Under the pieces are notes generated by a model. The model saw only the letters and a program-made list of their open reading frames with translations, made no database searches and had not been told where the DNA came from. The position numbers and the translations under genes are program-made. A stretch of DNA of 64,000 nt from Pseudomonas sp. EpS/L25 (GTDB lineage Bacteria; Pseudomonadota; Gammaproteobacteria; Pseudomonadales; Pseudomonadaceae), in contig NZ_LNUP01000011.1 of NCBI RefSeq assembly GCF_001512295.1, positions 937,781-1,001,780 of the forward strand. The letters run 5' to 3'. Positions 25,593 through 35,672 of the stretch are shown here, in pieces. Position 1 is the first letter of the stretch. Every line of letters begins with the position of its first letter.

Positions 25593-26522
25593 ATGAACCA
25601 CGGGAAAGGGCTGGTCGCGGGTCTGTTACTGGCAGTGTCGGCCTACACGGCGGCAGCGGAGGACGCCAGCTGTCAGACCATCAGTTTCGCGGAGATCGGC
25701 TGGACGGATACCACGGTCATCACCAGCGTCGCGCGCTTCCTGCTGGAACGGCTCGATTACCAGAGCCGCGTCGATCGCCTGAGCGTACCCGATACCTTCA
25801 AGCAACTCGCCGACGGTGAACTGGACGTGCTCATGGGCAATTGGATGCCCAGCCAGAAGGCGGAGCTGGACCAGTACCGTCCTTCCGTCGACATCATCCG
25901 GGCCAACCTCGAAGGTGCCCGCTACACCCTGGCGGTACCTCGCTACACCTATGAGGCCGGGGTCAAGACCGTGCAGGACCTCGCCGCGCGGCAGGAGGAA
26001 TTCGGCAACGTCATCCTCGGCGTGAAGAGCAGTTCGGGGTCGGCCAGGATCGCCCGGATGGTCGCCGACAACGCCTATGGACTGGGGCACTTCACCCTGG
26101 AGGAAAAGAGCGAGGCGGTGATGCTCGCCACGGTGAAGAACCAGATGCTGCTGAAGAAGCCGGTGGTCTTTCTCGCCTGGGAACCCCATCCGATGAACAC
26201 GGCACTCGACTTCGAGTATCTCGGCGGCGCCGATCGCTACTTCGGTGCCAACTTCGGCAGTTCCAGGGTGTACACCGTGGCCAACGCCTCCTTGCGCCGG
26301 CGCTGCCCCAACGTCGGTCGGCTGCTGGAAAACCTCTCCTTCACCGTCGCCATGGAGAACGAGCTGATGGACCAGGTGCTTAACCAGAACGTCAATCCCC
26401 GGCGCGCCGCTCGTGACTGGCTCAAGGACCATCCCGAGGTGGTGGGAGGCTGGATGCAGGGGGTGACCACCCGCGCCGGCGCGCCTGGTCTGCCGGTGAT
26501 CGAGAGCGACCTGAAGCGCTAG
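25593..26522 (+). CDS. Choline/glycine betaine-type ABC binding protein
   Basis: A 309-residue secreted protein (signal peptide about 1-22, ending TAAAEDA) of the OpuAC/ChoX class: ISFAEIGWTDTTVITSVARF, GELDVLMGNWMPSQKAEL, and aromatic residues that could form a quaternary-amine box. It binds compounds such as choline, betaine or carnitine. No permease or ATPase gene adjoins it, so it is an orphan binding protein, perhaps feeding a Cbc-type core transporter elsewhere, as known in Pseudomonas. The ATG at 25593 after GGGGAAAGG is the start. The TAG stop overlaps the end of an inserted MITE. Confidence 0.87.
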   Translation: MNHGKGLVAGLLLAVSAYTAAAEDASCQTISFAEIGWTDTTVITSVARFLLERLDYQSRVDRLSVPDTFKQLADGELDVLMGNWMPSQKAELDQYRPSVDIIRANLEGARYTLAVPRYTYEAGVKTVQDLAARQEEFGNVILGVKSSSGSARIARMVADNAYGLGHFTLEEKSEAVMLATVKNQMLLKKPVVFLAWEPHPMNTALDFEYLGGADRYFGANFGSSRVYTVANASLRRRCPNVGRLLENLSFTVAMENELMDQVLNQNVNPRRAARDWLKDHPEVVGGWMQGVTTRAGAPGLPVIESDLKR

Positions 26523-26713
26523 TGGGGTGTTTCAGAAGTTCGCGCAAGAATTGGCGAGTGATTTTTGGGCGGTTCGGCGTTCCGACTGGCTAGGCGCCGC
26601 GATGAGTCATGGCGGAGCCATGGCGAGGAGTGGCAACGCCGCCAGGACGGTCCGCCGCTGCGGCCGAAAAAGCGCCGCCGACATTGTGTAGATAACTTCT
26701 GAAACACCCCACT
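26521..26713. mobile_element. MITE-like element with 20-24-bp terminal inverted repeats (copy of a second family)
   Basis: AGTGGGGTGTTTCAGAAGTT (26521-26540) and its exact reverse complement (26694-26713) bound a roughly 190-bp insert. Including flanking bases the symmetry extends to 24 nt through CTAG on each side. A TA duplication is consistent with this. There is no transposase inside. Excision would rebuild CGCTAGCGG, leaving the TAG stop of the upstream gene intact. Its ends differ from the 3875-4031 element, so it is a separate family. Confidence 0.82.
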
Positions 26714-26775
26714 AGCGGCCCCGGTAGCATGGCTGGCGTCGGCGCCAGTCATCCGGCCACAGCCAAGGCGCCGCC

Positions 26776-28704
26776 CTAGAGCCGGAAGCGCCTGATCCGG
26801 GCGCTCAGCTCCCCGCCCAATTGCCCCAGCTCGGCGCTCGCCGCGGTCAGCTCCTGACTCGAATCGACGCTGGCCTGCGCCAATTCCTCGACGACATGGA
26901 CGCTGCGCTCCACCTCGCCCGCGACCCGGCTCTGCTCTTCCGCCGCCGCGGCGATCTGCAGGTTCATCGCCTGCATGGTCGTGACCTGCTCGCCGATGAG
27001 CCGCAGTGCCCCGCCGGCATGCTGGATCAGGCTCACCGCCTGGCCGGTCTGCGCGCGGCTCGCGTCGACCCGGGCCGCCGCCTGGCCGGCCCGACCCAGC
27101 AGGTCGCCGACGATGCGCTCGATTTCGGTCACCGACTGCTGGGCGGTCCGGGCCAGGTTACGCACCTCATCGGCTACCACCGCGAAGCCGCGCCCGGCCT
27201 CGCCCGCGCGCGCCGCCTCGATGGCGGCGTTCAGCGCCAGCAGATTGGTCTGCTCGGCCACCGCCTTGATCACTCCGGTTACCGTGCCGATACGCTTGCT
27301 CTCGCTGAGCAGGGCGTCCATCGCCGTGCCGGCTTCCAGCATCTCCTCGGCGAGCCTGTCCACGGCCGCGATGGCCTGGCGCACCTGGGCGTCGCCTTCG
27401 CTGGCCGTCCGTTCCGCCTGTCGCGACGTCCGCGAGGCCGTCTCCGCGTGGGTGGCCACCTCCTGGGCGCTGGCCGTCAGCTCGACGATGGCGGTAGCCA
27501 CCAGGCGGGTTTCCTGCCCCTGCCGCTCGACCCCCTCGCGGGTACGCTCGGCGCTACCGGTGAAGCCCTGGGCGGCATCCTGCAGTTGCGCGGTCCCCTC
27601 CTGGACCTGGCCGACCAGTTCGCGCAGACCGGCGGTCATCTCGCTCATGCTGGCTTGCAATTGGCCGAGTTCGTCCCGCCGCACCACGCTGACGGTGGCT
27701 GACAGGTCGCCGCCGGCGATGCGCCGTGCCTGCCACAGCGACGCCTGCAAGGGCTGGATCAGCTGGCGGGTGATGGTCCAGCCGGCGAGCAGACCGGCCA
27801 GCAGTGCCAAGAGGCTGATGCCGGCGAGTCGGCGATAGGCATTCTGGCTGTCGCCCTCGCGCTGGGCGATGGTCTGGGTCGCCAATTGGCGCCCGGTCTC
27901 GAGGAGGTGGTCTTCCAGCAGGCGCAGCGTCTCGGCGGCCTTTGCCGCCGCGCGGTGGGCCGCCTGGAAGTCGCCGATGGATTGCTGGTAATGCAGCAGC
28001 GCCTCTTCAGCCTGGCGCAGGCTGGGCGCGTCGCGCGAAGATGCCGTGGCCAGGCGACGCTGCAGCTCGGCGATGGTGGCGGCCATGTCGCCGGTCGCCT
28101 TGGCTTCCTGAGCGGCATCGCCACTGAGCAGGTAGCTCTGCAGGCTGTATCTCACCTCCCGAAGTTTGCGATCCAGCAGGCCGATGGCGCGGAACTGGCC
28201 CAGGCGCTGGCCAGGATAGAGTTCCGCCGCATCGCTGCTGGCGAGGTTGCGCTCGATCTCGCCCACCGCCTGCAAGACCTGGTCGGCGCGGGTGCCGAGC
28301 AGCGCCGCCGCCTGGGCCTGGCGTTCGTGGGCGGTCACCTGCTCGGCGAAGGTCTGCCCATAGCGGCCGGTCAATTCGCTTTGCTCGTCGAGCAGCTTCT
28401 CGCTGGCCGCATCGAGCCCCAGGCGCTGCAGGGCTGCCTGCTGCTCGCGCAGCGTCGCCACCCGCGCCTTGACCTGCCCGGCAGTCGCCTCGCTCGCTTG
28501 GCGCGCGTCATCCAGGCGGGCGATGCGCAGGTCCTTGGCAGCCGCGGTAAGTTCACCGATGGCCGCCAGGCGATCACCACTGCGCGCTAGCATGCCTATG
28601 GCACTCCACCCTGTCGCGGCGATGGCCAGGGTCAGCAGCAGGACACTGCCGAAGCCCAGGAGCAGCTTGTAGGTCGTCTTCAGATCCTTGAACCAGGTGC
28701 CCAT
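26776..28704 (-). CDS. Methyl-accepting chemotaxis protein with large helical sensor
   Basis: A 642-residue chemoreceptor. TM1 is at about 12-34 ([20 protein letters not shown]), followed by a roughly 240-residue all-helical periplasmic domain (35-280) whose length suits the helical bimodular (HBM) class. TM2 ([17 protein letters not shown]), a HAMP domain and the cytoplasmic signalling domain follow, with hairpin tip [21 protein letters not shown]. The ATG at 28704 has GGAG 6 nt upstream and is preferred. A perfect TGGTATACCA lies 66-75 nt upstream of the start, tying this receptor to the catabolic regulon at 12.5-25.3 kb. Ligand unknown. Confidence 0.92.
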   Translation of the reverse strand: MGTWFKDLKTTYKLLLGFGSVLLLTLAIAATGWSAIGMLARSGDRLAAIGELTAAAKDLRIARLDDARQASEATAGQVKARVATLREQQAALQRLGLDAASEKLLDEQSELTGRYGQTFAEQVTAHERQAQAAALLGTRADQVLQAVGEIERNLASSDAAELYPGQRLGQFRAIGLLDRKLREVRYSLQSYLLSGDAAQEAKATGDMAATIAELQRRLATASSRDAPSLRQAEEALLHYQQSIGDFQAAHRAAAKAAETLRLLEDHLLETGRQLATQTIAQREGDSQNAYRRLAGISLLALLAGLLAGWTITRQLIQPLQASLWQARRIAGGDLSATVSVVRRDELGQLQASMSEMTAGLRELVGQVQEGTAQLQDAAQGFTGSAERTREGVERQGQETRLVATAIVELTASAQEVATHAETASRTSRQAERTASEGDAQVRQAIAAVDRLAEEMLEAGTAMDALLSESKRIGTVTGVIKAVAEQTNLLALNAAIEAARAGEAGRGFAVVADEVRNLARTAQQSVTEIERIVGDLLGRAGQAAARVDASRAQTGQAVSLIQHAGGALRLIGEQVTTMQAMNLQIAAAAEEQSRVAGEVERSVHVVEELAQASVDSSQELTAASAELGQLGGELSARIRRFRL

Positions 28705-28769
28705 ATGCATCTCCGTATCGAAGCGAAGCAACTCGGGAAGCCCAGGAATCGCGGCCACTCAGCGGAAGA

Positions 28770-28779
28770 TGGTATACCA
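28770..28779. promoter_or_regulatory. TGGTATACCA operator before the chemoreceptor
   Basis: Perfect TGGTATACCA 66 nt upstream of the receptor start, more than 7 kb from the nearest other copy. It links chemotaxis with the monooxygenase/transport regulon. Confidence 0.65.
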
Positions 28780-28864
28780 GAAGACAACATTGACGCACCA
28801 CTTCGTCCCCCGCTTCGCCACGTCTATCCGCTTTCGCCGTGAAGGCATGGCCCGCGGACCCTAC

Positions 28865-29788
28865 CTAACGCTCGCGTGCCTCGCCGCTGGCGGAGCGGAG
28901 GAACTGCCGAAACGCCTGGGCCCCGGGGCTCAGGCGCTCTTCGGGACTCCAGATCAGGCCCAGCTCCATGGGCGGGATGGCGTCGGCCACCGGACGGGCT
29001 TCCAGCTTGCGGCCTTCCAGGGACCAGCCGCGATAGAGCATGTCGGAGAGGATGGTCACACCGAAGCCATGGGCGACCAGGCCGCGCAGGGATTCCATGG
29101 ACGAGGTCTTGAACACCACGTTGGGTTCCAGGCCGGCCGTGCGCCAGTAGCGCAGGGTCGAGGTCTCGCCTTCGTCCACCGTGGCGAGGATGTAGGGATA
29201 GGGGGCGATGTCGGCCAGGGTGACGCGCTCCGGCGCCAGCAGCGGATGGGCGCTGGGCAGCCAGAGCTGGCGCGGCGAGCGCATCAGCAGGTGGCGCTCG
29301 AAGGGCTGGGTGGCGTCGACGTTGGAGATGACGGTGAGGCCCAGCTCCAGGGTGCCATCGGTGATGCCGGCTTCGATGCTGGGCCGGTCCATGTCGCGCA
29401 GGTCGATGTCGATCTGCGGATAGCTGCGCTTGAAGCGTGCCAGCAGGGTCGGCAGGTAGTAGCCGAGCACCGCATAGGAGGCGCCGACGCGCGCCTGGCC
29501 GACCAGGGCATGGCTCTGGAACAGCGGCTGGCTGACGGCGTCCTGCAGGGTGTCGAGGATGTGCCGGGCATGGTGATAGAACTGATGCCCCTCGGCCGTG
29601 AGCTTGACACCGTGGGGCAGGCGCTCGAACAGCCGCACGGCGAGCATCGCCTCCAGCTGGCTGACCGCCGTGGTGACGGCCGACTGGCTGACGTTGACCG
29701 CGTTGGCGGCCAGGGAAAACTGGCTGTTCTCGGCGGCGGCGACGAAATAGCGCAGCTGCCGCATGGAGATGTCCTGGTGCAGTGCCAT
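28865..29788 (-). CDS. LysR-family regulator divergent from the liu operon
   Basis: A 307-residue LysR protein: HTH MRQLRYFVAAAENSQFSLAA and SQSAVTTAVSQLEAML, then a co-inducer domain starting VGQARVGASYAVLGYYLP. The ATG at 29788 follows GGAAA; an upstream TTG at 29800 is possible. It is divergent from liuA. In P. aeruginosa and P. putida the liu operon has a MerR-type LiuR upstream; here a LysR protein takes the position. The symmetrical TATCGT-TTC-ACGATA (29818-29832) in front of its gene is a plausible LysR box. Confidence 0.9.
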   Translation of the reverse strand: MALHQDISMRQLRYFVAAAENSQFSLAANAVNVSQSAVTTAVSQLEAMLAVRLFERLPHGVKLTAEGHQFYHHARHILDTLQDAVSQPLFQSHALVGQARVGASYAVLGYYLPTLLARFKRSYPQIDIDLRDMDRPSIEAGITDGTLELGLTVISNVDATQPFERHLLMRSPRQLWLPSAHPLLAPERVTLADIAPYPYILATVDEGETSTLRYWRTAGLEPNVVFKTSSMESLRGLVAHGFGVTILSDMLYRGWSLEGRKLEARPVADAIPPMELGLIWSPEERLSPGAQAFRQFLRSASGEARER

Positions 29789-29817
29789 CTGATTTTCCAA
29801 TACCTGGATTCTATTTT

Positions 29818-29832
29818 TATCGTTTCACGATA
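29818..29832. promoter_or_regulatory. LysR-type box between the LysR gene and liuA
   Basis: TATCGT-TTC-ACGATA is a perfect inverted repeat fitting the T-N11-A pattern of LysR operators, 30 nt upstream of the LysR start. It could serve autoregulation and liu activation. Confidence 0.55.
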
Positions 29833-29922
29833 GCGCATTTCCTCTCCTAGACTCAGAGGCACAGGCGCGCCGCCTTCCTCTTGCGGTCGCCATGACAAGA
29901 ACAATGAACAGGAGGACGGACC

Positions 29923-30159
29923 ATGCGCGCCCTGGCGCCCGCGTTCCGCACCCGCGCGCCGCGCGCACCTTCGCCTCGCCGTCGGCTGCCCTACCCGACG
30001 CCCATTCGGCTGCCGCTTACGAGCCGGGCCCGCTCCCGGGCAGCGGCGCTATTCCACCCTCTTCCTTTCCGCTCCGCGCCGAACCCGGCTGCCGCCCTGC
30101 GCCTGCCTGATCGGCTGACCGCTCTCACCCGACAATCCCGACAACAGGTGACCCCATGA
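29923..30159 (+). CDS. Possible small Arg/Pro-rich leader ORF before liuA
   Basis: A 78-codon frame begins at an ATG 8 nt after a strong AGGAGG-type ribosome binding site (29910-29915). It ends in a TGA overlapping the liuA start as ATGA, the arrangement used by the true genes here. The product ([13 protein letters not shown]...) is very rich in Arg, Pro, Ala and Leu and matches no family known to me. It could be a translated leader coupling liuA expression, debris of an older gene, or chance. Codon bias evidence is weak. Confidence 0.35.
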   Translation: MRALAPAFRTRAPRAPSPRRRLPYPTPIRLPLTSRARSRAAALFHPLPFRSAPNPAAALRLPDRLTALTRQSRQQVTP

Positions 30160-31319
30160 GCTATCCGAGTCTCAACTTCGCCCTGGGCGAGACCCTCGAT
30201 CTGCTGCGCGATCAGGTGCGCACCCTGGTCGCCCGCGAGGTAGCGCCTCGCGCGGGCGAGATCGATGCCAGCAACAGCTTTCCCATGGATTTGTGGCGCA
30301 CCTTTGGTGATCTCGGGTTGCTCGGCATCACCGTGGGCGAGGAATACGGCGGCTCCGGACTCGGCTATCTGGCCCATGCGGTGGCCATGGAAGAGATCAG
30401 CCGTGGCTCCGCCTCGGTCGCCCTGTCCTATGGCGCCCACTCCAATCTCTGTGTCAACCAGATCCACCGCAACGGCAGCGCCGAGCAGAAGGCGCGCTAC
30501 CTGCCCCGGCTGGTGAGCGGCGAGCACATTGGCGCCCTGGCCATGAGCGAACCCAATGCCGGCTCGGACGTGGTCTCCATGAAGCTGCGCGCCGACCGCC
30601 GCGGCGATCGCTTCGTGCTCAACGGCAGCAAGACCTGGATCACCAACGGGCCCGATGCCCATACCTATGTCATCTATGCCAAGACCGAGCCGGAAAAGGC
30701 TGCCCATGGCATCACCGCCTTCATCGTCGAGCGGGACTGGACCGGTTTCAGCCGCGGCAGCAAGTTCGACAAGCTGGGCATGCGCGGCTCCAACACTTGC
30801 GAGCTGTTCTTCGACGACGTGGAGGTGCCGGAGGAAAACGTGCTGGGCCAGGTCAACGGCGGGGTCAGGGTGCTGATGAGCGGCCTGGACTACGAGCGCG
30901 TGGTCCTCGCCGGCGGCCCGGTGGGCATCATGCAGGCCTGCCTGGACGTGGTCCTGCCCTACGTCCATGACCGCAAGCAATTCGGCCAGAGCATCGGCGA
31001 ATTCCAGCTGATCCAGGGCAAGGTGGCCGACCTCTACACCGGCCTCGCCGCCAGCCGCGCCTATCTCTATGCGGTGGCCCAGGCCTGCGACCGCGGCGAG
31101 ACCACCCGCAAGGACGCTGCCGGGGTGATCCTCTATACCGCCGAGAAGGCTACCCAGATGGCCCTGGAAGCCATCCAGATCTTGGGCGGCAACGGCTATA
31201 TCAACGAATACCCCACCGGCCGCCTGCTGCGCGACGCCAAGCTCTACGAGATCGGCGCCGGCACCAGCGAGATTCGCCGCATGCTGATCGGCCGCGAGCT
31301 GTTCAACGAAACCCGGTGA
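30156..31319 (+). CDS. liuA: Isovaleryl-CoA dehydrogenase
   Basis: Flavoprotein (387 residues) oxidising isovaleryl-CoA to 3-methylcrotonyl-CoA in leucine/isovalerate breakdown. Acyl-CoA dehydrogenase signatures are [27 protein letters not shown], and the C-terminal [14 protein letters not shown]. The catalytic Glu in [12 protein letters not shown] sits at the isovaleryl-type position. First gene of liuABCDE, with MCC genes immediately following. An alternative is another branched acyl-CoA dehydrogenase, but the operon settles it. Confidence 0.95.
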   Translation: MSYPSLNFALGETLDLLRDQVRTLVAREVAPRAGEIDASNSFPMDLWRTFGDLGLLGITVGEEYGGSGLGYLAHAVAMEEISRGSASVALSYGAHSNLCVNQIHRNGSAEQKARYLPRLVSGEHIGALAMSEPNAGSDVVSMKLRADRRGDRFVLNGSKTWITNGPDAHTYVIYAKTEPEKAAHGITAFIVERDWTGFSRGSKFDKLGMRGSNTCELFFDDVEVPEENVLGQVNGGVRVLMSGLDYERVVLAGGPVGIMQACLDVVLPYVHDRKQFGQSIGEFQLIQGKVADLYTGLAASRAYLYAVAQACDRGETTRKDAAGVILYTAEKATQMALEAIQILGGNGYINEYPTGRLLRDAKLYEIGAGTSEIRRMLIGRELFNETR

Positions 31320-31329
31320 GGACGCCTTA

Positions 31330-32937
<1,608 letters not shown>

Positions 32938-32940
32938 GCC

Positions 32941-33741
32941 ATGACTGACTTCCACACCCTGGAACTGATCCGCGATCCGCGCGGCTTCGCCACCCTCTGG
33001 CTCGACCGCGCGGATCGCCACAATGCCCTGGATGCGCAGCTGATCGCCGAGTTGGGCACCGTCCTGGCCGAGATCGCCAGCGATCAGGAACTGCGCTTTC
33101 TGCTCCTGCGGGGGCGCGGTCGGCACTTCTGCGCCGGCGCCGACCTCGCCTGGATGCAGGCCTCCGCCCGCCTGGACGCCGCCGCCAACCGCGCCAACAC
33201 CGAGCGTCTGGCCGAGGTGATGTATCGCCTGCAGGCCCTGCCGCTGCCGACGCTGGCAGTGGTCCAGGGCGCGGCCTTCGGCGGTGCAGTGGGGCTGGTC
33301 AGCTGCTGCGACCTGGCGCTGGCCGCCAGTGACGCCACCTTCTGTCTGTCGGAGGTGCGCATCGGCCTGGTGCCGGCGGTCATCGCGCCCTTCGTGATTC
33401 GCGCCCTGGGCGAGCGCGCGGCGCGGCGCTACATGCTCGGTGCCGAGCGTTTTTCCGGCGAACGCGCCGCGGAACTGGGCCTGGTGGCCGAGACCGCCGC
33501 GGCCGCCGACCTGGAGGCCCTGGTCGAGGTCTGGATCGCCCGGCTGCTGGACAACGGCCCCCAGGCGTTGCGCGCCTGCAAGCGGCTGCTGGACGGCGCT
33601 GGCGCGGGCACACCCAGCGCCGAGGTGCGCTCCTTCACCGAGGGCCTGATCGCCGCCGTCCGCGTCACCCCCGAAGCCCAGGAAGGCCTTGCCGCCTTCC
33701 TGGAAAAGCGCCGCCCCGCCTGGCAGGAGACCTCGCCATGA
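32941..33741 (+). CDS. liuC: Methylglutaconyl-CoA hydratase
   Basis: A 266-residue crotonase-family enzyme hydrating 3-methylglutaconyl-CoA to HMG-CoA. The oxyanion hole segments HFCAGADLAWM and QGAAFGGAVGLVSCCDLAL are intact. It lies 3 nt after liuB and overlaps liuD by 4 nt. The family alone would allow other enoyl-CoA hydratases; the operon order fixes the function. Confidence 0.94.
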   Translation: MTDFHTLELIRDPRGFATLWLDRADRHNALDAQLIAELGTVLAEIASDQELRFLLLRGRGRHFCAGADLAWMQASARLDAAANRANTERLAEVMYRLQALPLPTLAVVQGAAFGGAVGLVSCCDLALAASDATFCLSEVRIGLVPAVIAPFVIRALGERAARRYMLGAERFSGERAAELGLVAETAAAADLEALVEVWIARLLDNGPQALRACKRLLDGAGAGTPSAEVRSFTEGLIAAVRVTPEAQEGLAAFLEKRRPAWQETSP

Positions 33742-35672
33742 GCTTCGACCGTCTGCTCGTGGCCAACCGGGGCGAAATCGCCTGCCGGGTGATGCGCACC
33801 GCCAAGGCCCTCGGCCTGGGAACCGTCGCCGTGCACAGCGCCATCGATGCCGGCGCCCGCCACGTGCGTCAGGCCGATCAGGCAGTGGACCTGGGCGGGA
33901 CCAAGCCGGCCGACAGCTATCTGCTGGGCGAGCGGATCATCGCCGCCGCCCTGGCCACCGGCGCCCAGGCGATCCATCCGGGCTACGGCTTCCTGTCCGA
34001 GAACGCTGCCTTCGCCGAGGCGGTGGCCGCGGCGGGACTGGTCTTCGTCGGCCCTCCGGCCGCGGCAATCCGCGCCATGGGCAGCAAGTCCGCGGCCAAG
34101 GCGCTGATGACCGACGCCGGGGTGCCCCTGGTGCCGGGGTATCACGGCGAGGACCAGTCCCTGGCCAGCTTTCGCGACGCCGCGGCGCGCATCGGCTATC
34201 CGGTCCTGCTCAAGGCCACCGCCGGTGGCGGCGGCAAGGGCATGAAGATCGTCGAGCGCGAAGCGGACCTCGCCGAAGGTCTCGCCTCGGCCCAGCGCGA
34301 AGCGCGCTCGGCCTTCGGCGATGCGCGGATGCTGGTGGAGAAATACGTGCTGCAACCGCGCCACGTGGAGATCCAGGTCTTCGCCGACGGCCACGGCCAC
34401 TGCCTCTATCTCAACGAACGCGACTGCTCCATCCAGCGCCGCCACCAGAAGGTGATCGAGGAAGCCCCCGCGCCGGGTCTTACGCCCGCGTTGCGCCGGG
34501 CCATGGGCGAGGCGGCGGTGCAGGCGGCCCAGGCCATCGGCTACGTCGGCGCCGGCACCGTGGAATTTTTGCTCGATGCCCGCGGCGACTTCTTCTTCAT
34601 GGAGATGAACACCCGGCTGCAGGTGGAGCACCCGGTCACCGAGGCCATCACCGGCCTGGACCTGGTGGCCTGGCAGCTGCGCGTGGCCGCTGGCGAACCC
34701 CTGCCCCTCACCCAGGCTCAGGTGCCGCTGCACGGCCATGCCATCGAGGTGCGGCTCTATGCCGAGGACACCGACCAGGGCTTCCTGCCGGCCTCGGGCA
34801 CCCTGCAGCTCTATCGCGAGCCGGCGGCCGGTCCGGGGCGGCGGGTGGATAGCGGCGTGGAGGAAGGCGACGAGGTGTCGCCCTTCTACGATCCCATGCT
34901 GGCCAAGCTGATCGCCTGGGGCGACAACCGCGAACAGGCGCGCAAGCGCTTGCTGGCCATGTTCGACGACACCGCGGTGGGCGGCTTCGCCACCAACCTC
35001 GCCTTCCTGCAGCGCCTGCTCGCCCATCCGGCCTTTGCCGCGGCGGAGCTGGACACCGGTTTCATCGAGCGTCATCAGGCGGCCTTGCTGCCCGCACCTG
35101 GGGAGCTGCCGGAGGCCTTCTGGAGCCTGGCGGGCCAGGCCTGGCTGGCAACGCTGCCGGCTCCTGCCGATTCCACGTCACCCTGGGCGTCTCGCCAGGG
35201 CTGGCGCCTGGGCGGACCGCCGCGCATGGCGCTGCGACTGGCCTGTCGCGGCGAGGTGCGCAACCTGACCCTGGTCGACCCGGTGGCCGTCGAGTTGAGC
35301 GGTGATCGGCTCCACTGGCAGGCGGACGGCCTCCGCCAGAGCGCCCGCCTCCATCGCCGTGGGCAGACGCTGTTTATCGAATGGCAAGGTCGTCTCGAAG
35401 CCGTCACCTGGACCGATCCGCTGGCCGAGGTCAAGCGCCAGACCGATGCGGGCGGGCTCACCGCGCCGATGAACGCCAGCGTGGTCGCCGTACCGGTGGC
35501 CGTCGGCGATGCCGTGGAGGCCGGTACCCCGCTGGTGATACTGGAGGCGATGAAGATGGAGCACAGCATCCGCGCCCCCCGTGCCGGGATCGTCGCCGCG
35601 CTGTTCTGCAGCCCTGGCGAGCTGGTGGCCGAGGGCGCGCCGCTGGTGGAGCTGGAGGAGTCGCCGTCATGA
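33738..35672 (+). CDS. liuD: Methylcrotonyl-CoA carboxylase, biotin-carrying subunit
   Basis: Alpha subunit (644 residues): an N-terminal biotin carboxylase (LVANRGEIACRVMRTAKALG; ATP-grasp GGGGKGMK at about 165; EMNTRLQVEHPVTE at about 290) and a C-terminal biotinyl domain with the biotin site EAMKMEHS at about 600. ATP-dependent carboxylation of biotin is followed by transfer in LiuB. ATGA overlaps at both ends show tight operon coupling. Confidence 0.96.
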   Translation: MSFDRLLVANRGEIACRVMRTAKALGLGTVAVHSAIDAGARHVRQADQAVDLGGTKPADSYLLGERIIAAALATGAQAIHPGYGFLSENAAFAEAVAAAGLVFVGPPAAAIRAMGSKSAAKALMTDAGVPLVPGYHGEDQSLASFRDAAARIGYPVLLKATAGGGGKGMKIVEREADLAEGLASAQREARSAFGDARMLVEKYVLQPRHVEIQVFADGHGHCLYLNERDCSIQRRHQKVIEEAPAPGLTPALRRAMGEAAVQAAQAIGYVGAGTVEFLLDARGDFFFMEMNTRLQVEHPVTEAITGLDLVAWQLRVAAGEPLPLTQAQVPLHGHAIEVRLYAEDTDQGFLPASGTLQLYREPAAGPGRRVDSGVEEGDEVSPFYDPMLAKLIAWGDNREQARKRLLAMFDDTAVGGFATNLAFLQRLLAHPAFAAAELDTGFIERHQAALLPAPGELPEAFWSLAGQAWLATLPAPADSTSPWASRQGWRLGGPPRMALRLACRGEVRNLTLVDPVAVELSGDRLHWQADGLRQSARLHRRGQTLFIEWQGRLEAVTWTDPLAEVKRQTDAGGLTAPMNASVVAVPVAVGDAVEAGTPLVILEAMKMEHSIRAPRAGIVAALFCSPGELVAEGAPLVELEESPS

